Source: Oscillatoria acuminata PCC 6304 | GTDB taxonomy: Bacteria > Cyanobacteriota > Cyanobacteriia > Cyanobacteriales > Laspinemataceae | Direction: 5' to 3' | Assembly: GCF_000317105.1 (NCBI RefSeq) | Contig: NC_019693.1 | Coordinates: 434,001 to 498,000, forward strand | DNA length: 64,000 nucleotides | Shown here: piece by piece, positions 45,573-53,301 of the stretch | Layout: each line of letters starts with the position of its first letter | Numbering within the stretch: the stretch's first letter is position 1 | Notes under the pieces: generated by a model | Database searches by the model: none | Seen by the model: only the letters and a program-made list of their open reading frames with translations | What the model was told of the DNA's origin: nothing | Program-made: the position numbers and the translations under genes

Positions 45573-45844
45573 ACTTTCAAGCCGAATTAAGTACCATTTT
45601 ACCCCAACAACAGGAGGGAGTCATGGAAATCGTCACCAGTTGGATGGAACAAGGAATGCGGCAAGCAACGGTTTCCCTGGTTCAACGTTTACTCAATCGC
45701 CGTTGCGGCGGCATTTCTCCCGAGTTAGATTTGGCAGTCCAACAGTTATCGACTCCCCAGTTAGAGGAGTTGAGCGAGGCCCTACTGGATTTTACCAGTG
45801 AAGCGGATCTCGTCGCCTGGTTGAACGAAAGAACCGAGGGTTAA
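45573..45844 (+). pseudogene. partial duplicate of the Rpn gene (DUF4351 end)
   Basis: From 45573 the sequence parallels 44376-44658 at about 90% identity and translates to the same C-terminal 90 residues, lacking 'IEQGR' after 'SWMEQG'. The nuclease half is absent, and upstream the frame is unrelated. An internal ATG could still give a 74-residue DUF4351 peptide. It brackets the VapBC genes as a direct repeat of the Rpn 3' end. Confidence 0.85.
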
Positions 45845-45851
45845 TGGGTAG

Positions 45852-45904
45852 GGTGCGTCAGATTAACAGGCGATCGGGTTTATCCTGCTGTTTGCTGACG
45901 CACC
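45852..45904. repeat. GTGCGTCAG inverted-repeat element (one of three)
   Basis: GGTGCGTCAGATTAACAGGC ... TTGCTGACGCACC forms a hairpin. Relatives follow the intact Rpn gene (44665-44695) and lie at 47829-47879. They sit just past the 3' ends of genes and may act as extragenic palindromes. The adjacent 45920-45935 segment (GTCCCCTTGCGGGGAA) equals the hairpin core of the CRISPR repeat but lacks the rest. Confidence 0.7.
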
Positions 45905-46117
45905 TGACAGAATGAGTGTGTCCCCTTGCGGGGAAGTCTGAGAAACAGTCATAAAAATGACTATTACTCAGCATTTGACGGAAGCTCGTGTCCGTACCCG
46001 GTAGGGTAATTCTGCTATTTTCATGGCAGATTAAAAACACTGAGCGTTGGGAACAATCATCGGTTTATTTTAGCTGGTTTATAATTAAATGGCAATTTTT
46101 TTACCACAAGACCCCGG

Positions 46118-46591
46118 CTAACTTAATAATTGAGTGATAATCCTGAGATTTTCAAAAGATTTATTAACTTCTTTTTTCTGCTTGTTAAAAAACTCCCGAG
46201 AATTTGTATTAATATTTTGTAAATACCGAGACTTTTTACTGGTTCTTTCTAATTCTTCATAGGCTTTTCGCAGTGCTCTGTTCCCGAGGTCTCTGGCTAA
46301 ATCATCGACATACTGAGTTCGGCTTTCATGTAAAGACCTTCCGGGATATTGCTGCCCTAAATTATCGCATCCGTGAGTTTTTGCATAAAATTCTACCCAG
46401 TGCAGTGCTGAATAAAAACACATTGTAACAGCCCAATCTGGTTTGGTATCTCGGAGATCTTGGGCCGCTTGCTGGTTCAATTCAGCCTGTTCACGATGAG
46501 ATTGTTCGCTTGCCATAAAAAAATCAACGGCTGTGTAGTTTTTTCTGGCCCGGGTTTCAGATTCCTGTGCCTGATGAGGAGTGCGTGTCAC
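46118..46591 (-). CDS. HEPN-like helical protein
   Basis: A 157-residue protein, possibly starting at residue 26 ('MASEQSHREQAEL'). The helical pattern resembles small HEPN-superfamily proteins: 'DWAVTMCFYSALHWVEFYAK' (about 52-71), then 'HESRTQYV' and 'YEELERTSKKSRYL'. A canonical RX4H is not seen, so RNase activity is uncertain. It is last in a three-gene minus-strand operon with two unknown genes. Possibly a toxin or a binding partner; no firm function. Confidence 0.5.
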   Translation of the reverse strand: MTRTPHQAQESETRARKNYTAVDFFMASEQSHREQAELNQQAAQDLRDTKPDWAVTMCFYSALHWVEFYAKTHGCDNLGQQYPGRSLHESRTQYVDDLARDLGNRALRKAYEELERTSKKSRYLQNINTNSREFFNKQKKEVNKSFENLRIITQLLS

Positions 46592-46626
46592 CAGAGGAAC
46601 ACCGCACGGATAGCTCTTTGCTCCAC

Positions 46627-47118
46627 TTAGGGAGTTAAGACTTTTAAACGGGGGATAAAATCTGAGCGGTTAGTGAGATGGGTGATAGAGGAATCAAAGG
46701 ATTTTTTATCAGAATTAACAATGACTTTGGCCCCTTCTCGAATCGTCTCATAATTTTCGACCACTTCAGCGTGAAAGTACCATTTTTCCTGAGTGCTATC
46801 CCGAAGACTCCATTCAGCATCAATGATTAAATTTTGGATTTTTTCCCAGGATTCATCGGATAATTCACTGTCCGGTTGTAATGCCAAGTCAAATTGAAGC
46901 CAGTGCAAATCCGTGGGTCTAGGGGCGATCGCTCTGACTCTCTTAACTCCCTTTATTTTAGAGAGAGTTTGGACCAGTTCCGATGCTGAAGAAACCGCAG
47001 GAGAGGGTTTTGATTCTCCGGTTCTCGGAATCAAAACGGGTGAATAGTAAACGTTATTCCATGAGTTTTTTGTAGAGATGGGTTCTAAGGTATTGCGGGG
47101 GATACTAGGCATAATCAT
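46627..47118 (-). CDS. hypothetical protein in HEPN-like operon
   Basis: A 163-residue protein overlapping the upstream gene by ATGA. A Ser/Pro-rich start (1-45) is followed by an alpha/beta part: 'ASELVQTLSKIKGVKRVRAI', 'HWLQFDLALQPDSELSDESW', 'WYFHAEVVENYETI'. The pattern of a helix, then strand, helix and strand could be a small nucleotidyl or ferredoxin-like fold. No family is recognised. Translational coupling shows that it works with the 75-residue protein encoded just upstream. Confidence 0.5.
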   Translation of the reverse strand: MIMPSIPRNTLEPISTKNSWNNVYYSPVLIPRTGESKPSPAVSSASELVQTLSKIKGVKRVRAIAPRPTDLHWLQFDLALQPDSELSDESWEKIQNLIIDAEWSLRDSTQEKWYFHAEVVENYETIREGAKVIVNSDKKSFDSSITHLTNRSDFIPRLKVLTP

Positions 47119-47339
47119 TCTGATTCTCTCAAAAATTCATCCAATTTTTCTCGTAAAAATTTAGCTTTTTGACGAGTCAATGCAAAATTACTGATCGGCT
47201 CTTTAGTCTGGGCTTCTGCCTGATTATCTGAAAAAGGACTGTCTGAGAGCATTCCTAAGATTAAAACACCATCTTCATGATCCATTGCTATGGTGATTCC
47301 GGTGATAAAATGGACTCGATTTCTGTCTAATTCATTCAT
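47115..47339 (-). CDS. small hypothetical protein, first gene of three-gene operon
   Basis: A 74-residue protein from the ATG of 'MNELDRNRVHF'; a TTG five codons earlier lacks a ribosome site. The first half is beta-rich ('HFITGITIAMDHEDGVLILG') and the second an amphipathic helix ('TRQKAKFLREKLDEFLRE'). Size and position (first, overlapping the next gene) would suit an antitoxin or small subunit. No family is recognised. Confidence 0.45.
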   Translation of the reverse strand: MNELDRNRVHFITGITIAMDHEDGVLILGMLSDSPFSDNQAEAQTKEPISNFALTRQKAKFLREKLDEFLRESE

Positions 47340-47923
47340 AGAAAGACGACTCAATTCTAATTGAGCTTAACCCTACAAAATTTTCAGGGGGTTGATTCGG
47401 GATGGGAGGTACAGTAAGGTTACGCGATTCCCCCTAAAGCGAGAATGATAGCGCCCTAGTTTGTACCTCCGTTGTTCAAGCCCCTCGGCTCACCCTACCG
47501 GATTACCCGCTGGTAATGAGTAATCTGTAACGAGTGAATGGAGTAGGTAGATTCACAAACCGAGACTTTCGCTGGTTTGGGAAAGAACTCGGAACGGGTC
47601 AATGCTGAGTAATAGTCATTTTGGTTTAAAGCATCGGATGTTTTGGGATTGGCCATAGCTTAGATTCCTGATGTGACAGTATCGTAATCATAGCATACGT
47701 TTTCCAGGGCAGTAAAGAAGAAAATTGTCCAGAATTCCCGGGTTGTCCTTGGGCATCTTACCCGATGTTACCCAGGACATGGATCTAACTGAGGGGTTGA
47801 GCGCTCAGAAGTTGAAGAATTGGTAGGGAGCGTCAGATTAACAGGCGATCGGGTGGATCGTTATGTTTGCTGACGCACCGGGTTAAGAGATTTTAGTTAA
47901 GAGAGCGATCGCCCCAGTTGACC
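47340..47923. other. intergenic region with inverted repeat partner
   Basis: No gene is visible. It holds AATGCTGAGTAATAGTCATT (47601-47620; match continues TT), an exact 22-bp inverted copy of 45954-45975, so the two bracket the three-gene operon. It also contains a GCGTCAGATTAACAGGCGAT element (47830-47879). The promoter of the three-gene operon must lie at its left end. Confidence 0.6.
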
Positions 47924-49165
47924 CTATTCAATCCACTCTGGAAATAGAGCAGAAATACCCTGAATCAGTTCATCCTTCACATAAGCATCTAGCTTGGAAG
48001 CCCCCAGGGAGTGAACGCGCATTTCCGTATGAGCTAAATCGTTACGAACTTCGGTGAGTTGGGACCAGAATTTAGCTAGATCTTCCACTTTTTCAACAGT
48101 CTTGCTGATAGAGGCAGGAGCGTAATCAACTACCGATTCATCCGAACCTTTTTCTCGTTGCCAATCAGAGATTAAACTCAGTTGACGCTCAATTAGCCCC
48201 CGTTTATTCCGGTCCAGATAATCAATTTTTTGGGCAATGCAAAGCGCCGATATTATCCACTCTCGTGCGAGTAAAATTCCCTGAGTTCCCAAACCTTTTT
48301 TCCCATACCACTGCAACAGTAAAAACTGTTGTTTGAGAACGGTTTTGGGGTCTCCTTGCCGAGAGTTGGCTAGAGCAAATTGTCCATAGTCTTCTTGGAT
48401 TTGGCTGAGGAGTAACTCAAAGGGTTTGGCAAATTCACCCAGTTCCGTCTGTAAATCTTCTACCGGAATAGCTTGGAGCTTTGCGGCTTCTTCCATTAAT
48501 CCCATTGGTCGAACTAATTCCAGGGAACGGGAAATATTTTGAATGGTCGTTCCTAAGCTCTTGAGTCGGGTGGGTTTGATGGTTTTGCTAGATTGCGGAG
48601 AGCGATTGGTGTAGAAATCCTGTTGAATGGTCGATAACAGTTTTCCCAACTCTAATGATGAACCCGTAGAGACAAACTTATCAGTAGCGGTTAACCAATC
48701 TAGCAGTTTAATCGCTGGAGTGATATCAAAAATGGGAGGGCGATCGCGATTCACCTCGAACGCACCATAATACACCCCTTTGATTTGAACATTCCGAGCT
48801 TTTTGCAGGAAAGCACTAGCCAATAAAACCAGCAATGGAATAGAACGCAACGCAAGAGTGATATCGAATATCACCTCAGAACCCGGTTCCACCGCCGTAA
48901 CAACGGCTTCAAAGATTTCCCAGATTTCGGCTTCTGATTTGCCTGAAGGGATTGGCACAAACTCAAAATCTACCTCTGTTAAGCAGCTTTTGAGTTGCTC
49001 CCCGTGCATTTCCATCGCTTCTGAGGTCACAAATGCCCTCACCGATGTCGCTTGAAAAAACTCCGCCAGAGCTTCGGCAACATAAGCCGTTTCTTTTTCC
49101 TGGCTTTCCCAATTATAGCAAGTTTTGCTATAATTTCCAGTTCCTAAAAATGTTAACAGTTGCAT
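47924..49165 (-). CDS. csx1: CRISPR-associated CARF-HEPN ribonuclease, Csx1/Csx2 family
   Basis: A 413-residue protein. The N-terminal CARF domain opens 'LLTFLGTGNYSKTCYNW' as in the TIGR02221 group. The usual DxTHG motif reads 'DITLALRSIP' (101-110). The C-terminal HEPN has RX4H 'RNDLAH' (374-379). Such enzymes bind cyclic oligoadenylate made by Cas10 and then cut RNA unspecifically, causing dormancy or clearing phage RNA. It is the last gene of the type III-D operon. The changed CARF motif may affect ligand choice. Confidence 0.88.
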   Translation of the reverse strand: MQLLTFLGTGNYSKTCYNWESQEKETAYVAEALAEFFQATSVRAFVTSEAMEMHGEQLKSCLTEVDFEFVPIPSGKSEAEIWEIFEAVVTAVEPGSEVIFDITLALRSIPLLVLLASAFLQKARNVQIKGVYYGAFEVNRDRPPIFDITPAIKLLDWLTATDKFVSTGSSLELGKLLSTIQQDFYTNRSPQSSKTIKPTRLKSLGTTIQNISRSLELVRPMGLMEEAAKLQAIPVEDLQTELGEFAKPFELLLSQIQEDYGQFALANSRQGDPKTVLKQQFLLLQWYGKKGLGTQGILLAREWIISALCIAQKIDYLDRNKRGLIERQLSLISDWQREKGSDESVVDYAPASISKTVEKVEDLAKFWSQLTEVRNDLAHTEMRVHSLGASKLDAYVKDELIQGISALFPEWIE

Positions 49166-49251
49166 AATGACCTCACGGTAGTTTCAAGTTAAGGATATTT
49201 ATTCCCTATGCCTCCTTCTCCTCTGAGAGTAGGGTCGGGGAGAGGTAAGGA

Positions 49252-49875
49252 TTAATCCTCTAAATTAACCTTTTTAACAATGCCATCCTCTCTCAGTTCT
49301 GTGATGGTCACAATCACGGTTTGAGCCTCAGACAGAATTTTAAATTTTTTTGGTTCTTTCTGAGTAATCTTAATTGTGCCGAGAATTTCATAAGTAACTT
49401 TATTGCCTTTAATAGCTGTTACTTTTGCCTCCATCTTTTGACCCACTTGTAACTCCTGTGCCTGCAAAACTTGGGCAATTTCTGCCTGACGTTCGGAGAC
49501 GATGGGTTCGGCGGCGATCGCATTTAACTCCCCAGTTGGTACCGCATTTTTGTAATAGCGCATCAGGCGGAACCCCCAGCCTAATATTTCCTGCATAGCA
49601 ACTGGGTCCTCTTGATATTGTCGCAGGGATTCGTTGCAAACCTTGGAAATAGTCTGGTAATAACCGGAAGTCTTTCCACTATGTCCAATCGTTCGGCCAT
49701 TGTTAGAAAGGGTTTGCAGGTATTTGAAAAACCCTTTTCCGGCATCGGGTTGATCTCCAAAGGCGCGTAAATAGGCGATCGCCTTTCCCAATTCGTTGGC
49801 ATCGGCTTCATTTAACACCAACTGTTGGGCGATCGCATGGGCGACTTTCCATTGATTGTCTGAGAGAGATGTCAT
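49252..49875 (-). CDS. unrecognised protein inside the type III-D operon
   Basis: A 207-residue protein in two parts. Residues 1-130 are helical ('QWKVAHAIAQQLVLNEADAN', 'ILGWGFRLMRYYK'). Residues 140-207 are beta-rich and OB-like ('QVGQKMEAKVTAIKGNKVTY', 'VTITELREDGIVKKVNLED'). The 'LGxGxRxMRYY' stretch resembles 'LGYGSRYLKYL' near the end of the small-subunit-like gene at 54.5 kb. It lies between a RAMP gene and csx1 (gaps of 67 and 86 bp). It could be an extra small subunit or an RNA-binding accessory. No family name can be given. Confidence 0.6.
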   Translation of the reverse strand: MTSLSDNQWKVAHAIAQQLVLNEADANELGKAIAYLRAFGDQPDAGKGFFKYLQTLSNNGRTIGHSGKTSGYYQTISKVCNESLRQYQEDPVAMQEILGWGFRLMRYYKNAVPTGELNAIAAEPIVSERQAEIAQVLQAQELQVGQKMEAKVTAIKGNKVTYEILGTIKITQKEPKKFKILSEAQTVIVTITELREDGIVKKVNLED

Positions 49876-49942
49876 AAAAGTATCCAGTGGTTTGATAATA
49901 GGTTTGAGGGTGGGGTGTATGATTACATCTGCCCCCTAGAGA

Positions 49943-50950
49943 TTAATAGATTCCTTGGGGAGGTTGGCGGGTTGTGGGATAAAATAGGATGCGCTGCAAC
50001 TGTTCGAGTTGTGGTTTTTGAATCAATTGTTTATGGGCCTGTTGCATGGCAGTTTTGAGAAAATCCTGCAACGGTTTCCCAGTCATTGATTCGCTTTCTG
50101 TATTGTACGAAAGATAGCGATCGCGCAAATTCTCTGGTTTTTTCAGTTCTGTTACCGCTACCGTCATCGTTCCCATCCCGATGGGTTTACCGCCGCCAAT
50201 TTTGAGCGCCATTGGATATTGGGAATCTTGTCCGAGGGCAATGAATAATACCCCCAATTCTGCCGGAGTTAAATTGGTTAACTGTACCCGAGTGCTAAAG
50301 GTTAGCTGAGTTCCCGCTTGCTGTACGGGAATGCCTTTATTTTGCCCGGGACTGGCAGGGCGATCGGTATGGTAATAAAACTTCCGTCCTTTTGCCATTC
50401 CCCGAGTATCAAAATACCGTCGAGTTTCATCGGTACGGGGGCGATATAAGGAAGGCATAAACCCCGCGCCATATTTGGCAGAAATACATTGGGAATCACT
50501 AAATTCAATGACTCCCTGCCAATCCATCGCCCCAAAAACGCGACTGGCAGGACAAAGTTGGTCTTTCTTCTTACAGGGTAATCTGTCTTGAGGAATCTGA
50601 TTTCTGTATTTATTCGTAACAACCGCTAAGGTGCTATTGGTAATCGCTTCATAAACTGATCGCACCACCCCTTTCAAAGAACTTCCGGGAATCACTGGAT
50701 TTTTCCCGGCATTGAGTGCCATCAGTTTGATTAACGGAATCCGATTCTCTCCCACATCGCTTCCCATTGCGACAACCCCAGTAGAAATATGGACCGGAGT
50801 CTGAACCGTGAGGGTTAAGAGTAAGGTTCCAGAAATGCGATCGGCATGATATTTATCGTGGCCGATGGGTCTTTGTAGCGGCGGTCTTTCCTTGGGAAAC
50901 GGAACAAATTCGTAAGGTTTAGGTTCAGTAATTTCAAATTGGTTGATCAT
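49943..50950 (-). CDS. type III RAMP protein (Cas7-like, TIGR03986-type)
   Basis: A 335-residue protein. The start is the ATG of 'MINQFEITEPKPYEF', overlapping the csx19 stop (ATGA); the longer frame to 51106 only shadows csx19. RAMP signatures are 'NPVIPGSSLKGVVRSVYEAI' (about 85-104), a Cys pair in 'LPCKKKDQLCPASRVFG', and a Gly-rich 'LKIGGGKPIGMGTMTV' near 255-270. It is probably a backbone or end subunit of the type III-D effector complex that binds crRNA. The exact slot is not assignable by eye. Confidence 0.8.
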   Translation of the reverse strand: MINQFEITEPKPYEFVPFPKERPPLQRPIGHDKYHADRISGTLLLTLTVQTPVHISTGVVAMGSDVGENRIPLIKLMALNAGKNPVIPGSSLKGVVRSVYEAITNSTLAVVTNKYRNQIPQDRLPCKKKDQLCPASRVFGAMDWQGVIEFSDSQCISAKYGAGFMPSLYRPRTDETRRYFDTRGMAKGRKFYYHTDRPASPGQNKGIPVQQAGTQLTFSTRVQLTNLTPAELGVLFIALGQDSQYPMALKIGGGKPIGMGTMTVAVTELKKPENLRDRYLSYNTESESMTGKPLQDFLKTAMQQAHKQLIQKPQLEQLQRILFYPTTRQPPQGIY

Positions 50951-51381
50951 GATTTTTTCACCCTTAAAGCCACAAAATGAACCGTTGAGGTATCGGCATC
51001 GAAAAAATAGCGTTGACCGATATTGACCGAGGTTTTCCCGGTCAATTTCGGAAATCGGGTTTCCGTGGGGGGATAAAGATGAGCATCGCGATCTTGAACT
51101 TGCCAACCCTTGCCAACGGGCGTAAATTCGGATTCTTCCCCAGTGGTACTCAGTAGCAAGACGCTAAAGGAGTCGCCTTTTTGCTGCCAGCGAATTTCCC
51201 GGTTTTCGTCAAACATCTGTCCTTCGGGACTGGGAAAATCCGAGGGTAATTCCGTTGACAATTCTCCCAACTTATGCAGCCAACGCAAACAATAGTAAGT
51301 CGGTTGATTGGGGGGATGTTCTAACAAGGCTTTGAGGTCGCTTTCTGTCAGGTTATTTCTGACTCCAACAAATCCATTCAT
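50947..51381 (-). CDS. csx19: CRISPR-associated protein Csx19-like (TIGR03984-type)
   Basis: A 144-residue protein from the ATG of 'MNGFVGVRNNL', overlapping the previous RAMP stop (ATGA); a start at 51411 is rejected. Features are 'TYYCLRWLHKLGELSTEL', 'MFDENREIRWQ' and 'LYPPTETRFPKL'. Csx19 is a small component found in type III-D loci. It is flanked by RAMP genes with overlaps on both sides, so it is probably stoichiometric with them. The assignment is by motif and context. Confidence 0.7.
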   Translation of the reverse strand: MNGFVGVRNNLTESDLKALLEHPPNQPTYYCLRWLHKLGELSTELPSDFPSPEGQMFDENREIRWQQKGDSFSVLLLSTTGEESEFTPVGKGWQVQDRDAHLYPPTETRFPKLTGKTSVNIGQRYFFDADTSTVHFVALRVKKS

Positions 51382-52325
51382 TTGGCTTTTGCCTCCACTT
51401 TCCGACTCCACGCTTTAACCGATCTCGTAAATAAATCTTTGACTTGTTCCGTTCCTTCCCAGCGCAGTTCTACCCCTAAACCCAATTCCATTAATCCAGC
51501 TTTCACCGGAGTTGATTCTGAATCCTCTGCTGGAAATCCATAAGCAGAACGGTCCTCACCGATAAATTCCCCCGCCCCTAATAGCTGAACCGGCGGCCAA
51601 TTTTTATCGCTTCCTAATAGACGAATGCGCTCATTTTCTAGGGTACAACCCGGATAGCGAACCACAGCGGAATCGAGATAAATTCTCACCACCCCTAACC
51701 CGCGAGATTTGGCAAATCCTAGGCCAAACCACCCCTCATCTAAATCCCGTAAAACTAAGCCAATTAACCCCAATTGAGCTAGGGTAAAGTTTTTCAGGTG
51801 AATTTTAGTTTTAAACTCCCCAGCAGTACAAACTTGGTAGTTAAACGGACCGACCGCCACGGACCCAAATACCCGGTCAATAGCTACCCCATTGCGTTCT
51901 TCCAACTTGAGGGATTTGGGGGTGGGATAGGCATCCTCAATTCTAATCCGGCTGGCAATAGAAGTATGACCAAACATTTGGTCTGTAAATGAGGATAACC
52001 GATAAATATCCGGTGCTTCTGTAATGGAATCCAGATATTTATATTCATCCAAATTCAGGGGATTACCGGCCCATAACTGCTCTGGATTACTGGGCCTTTT
52101 ATCTTGTCCCACGGTGCGGACAATCCGTTCGGCATGAGCGCGAATTGCCCCTTTCAGACTACTTCCAGGCAGATAAACCGATCGCCCTCCGGCGTGATAG
52201 GTTTCCACAAATTCCATATCCGGTTTTGTGGGGTCCGCCCCTTCTTTACCCGACTTAATCAAAATTGGGCCATCGGGGGAAATCGTCAACTCAATTGTAC
52301 ATTGATTTACAAAACGTTTGTGCAT
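51378..52325 (-). CDS. type III RAMP protein (Cas7/Csm3-like)
   Basis: A 315-residue protein from the ATG of 'MHKRFVNQCTIEL', with GAGGAAAA upstream; a TTG 8 codons earlier is possible. 'RSVYLPGSSLKGAIRAHAER' is the Gly-rich Cas7 loop. 'DQMFGHTSIASRIRIEDA' and 'VAIDRVFGSV' follow, as in Csm3. 'LGFAKSRGLGVV' near 205-216 is the second RAMP motif. It is a likely crRNA-binding backbone subunit. An upstream Asp ('PTKPDMEF') could be a cleavage residue, though that is not certain. Confidence 0.82.
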   Translation of the reverse strand: MHKRFVNQCTIELTISPDGPILIKSGKEGADPTKPDMEFVETYHAGGRSVYLPGSSLKGAIRAHAERIVRTVGQDKRPSNPEQLWAGNPLNLDEYKYLDSITEAPDIYRLSSFTDQMFGHTSIASRIRIEDAYPTPKSLKLEERNGVAIDRVFGSVAVGPFNYQVCTAGEFKTKIHLKNFTLAQLGLIGLVLRDLDEGWFGLGFAKSRGLGVVRIYLDSAVVRYPGCTLENERIRLLGSDKNWPPVQLLGAGEFIGEDRSAYGFPAEDSESTPVKAGLMELGLGVELRWEGTEQVKDLFTRSVKAWSRKVEAKAK

Positions 52326-52404
52326 AATCCGTCGATTTTCCTCAATCAAAACTTGATAATAGTTGAGCCTGCACAGGCCGGCTTGATTCCTAGAACAGCA
52401 GCCT

Positions 52405-53268
52405 TTAAGAGGTCGGCGATGAGGGAGTTAATTGGGCTATTTTGTCTCGAATATGCTTGATGAGAGATTGCACCCAATCGTCTTTATAATCTTCTGCATC
52501 TTCATAGGCTGTTTCATCCTCATTGACCATTTTGCGGAGATAGTCCAACAAAAACTCCGGATGGCCTTCCACATCCACCCAAAGCATTTTTTCGATGTCC
52601 AGTTCAACCACTCCCAAACCGCGCGATCGGCCTCCTCCTAATGGGATTTGCTGAGTTTCAAACTGATGCAATCCAATCATCAGTAATCCTAACTCCCATT
52701 CCTCCACATTTTCTACGACTGCACGAAACTCAAATTCCGTTCCGGCAGGGACAACTTGGAAATCATAGAGTTTGCCATCGGCAGCCGTTTCGGTATCGCG
52801 GTCGATCGCCACCCCATCTCGTTCTTGGTATTGTCCGAACCAATTTTCAGCCAATACGGTTAAATCTCGGACTTGAAATTTACTAGCAAACCAAGGGGAA
52901 CCGAATAAACTAGATATCAAATCAGTTTGGCTAACAATGGCTTCGGTGAGGCGCAAATCATCGGTGTATTGTTCCTTGAATTTTTTAATTTCACTAGCGG
53001 TAATGGACCACTCCTGTTCATTGGCGGGATTGGCGACTAAATGGCGATCACCTCCCCAAATCCCGCGCAAGAAACTTTCCAGGCGCGATCGTAACGCACC
53101 TTTAAAACTCGACCCGGGAATCAACGGACGTCCGAAGGCATCCTTAATCACCGGCAAATCCGACCCAATCGGTTCTGAAGAACGACCGGCACCAATTCGC
53201 AATGCCGTAATCGTGGTCAAGGTTCCAATAATTTCTAATCGATTGTGGAAGGTTTCAAATGTTTTCAT
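52405..53268 (-). CDS. csx7: type III RAMP protein Csx7-like (Cas7 family)
   Basis: A 287-residue protein. 'FHNRLEIIGTLTTITALRIG' opens the fold. 'GSDLPVIKDAFGRPLIPGSS' (about 35-54) contains the Asp that cuts target RNA in Csm3-type subunits, followed by 'FKGALRSRLE'. 'FGSPWFASKFQVRDL' and 'GVAIDRDTETA' are the thumb region and 'GGGRSRGLGVVEL' the second Gly-rich motif. An acidic C-terminal tail follows. It is expected to be an RNA-cleaving backbone subunit of the effector. Confidence 0.82.
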   Translation of the reverse strand: MKTFETFHNRLEIIGTLTTITALRIGAGRSSEPIGSDLPVIKDAFGRPLIPGSSFKGALRSRLESFLRGIWGGDRHLVANPANEQEWSITASEIKKFKEQYTDDLRLTEAIVSQTDLISSLFGSPWFASKFQVRDLTVLAENWFGQYQERDGVAIDRDTETAADGKLYDFQVVPAGTEFEFRAVVENVEEWELGLLMIGLHQFETQQIPLGGGRSRGLGVVELDIEKMLWVDVEGHPEFLLDYLRKMVNEDETAYEDAEDYKDDWVQSLIKHIRDKIAQLTPSSPTS

Positions 53269-53301
53269 AATTCCTCACTCATTTTTATATCCGTCCCCTG
53301 A

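Noticed and set aside
49943-51106. Longer 387-residue version of the RAMP protein
   Set aside because: The extra 52 codons overlap csx19 in another frame and are Ser/Arg-rich; the ATGA-coupled start at 50950 is better.
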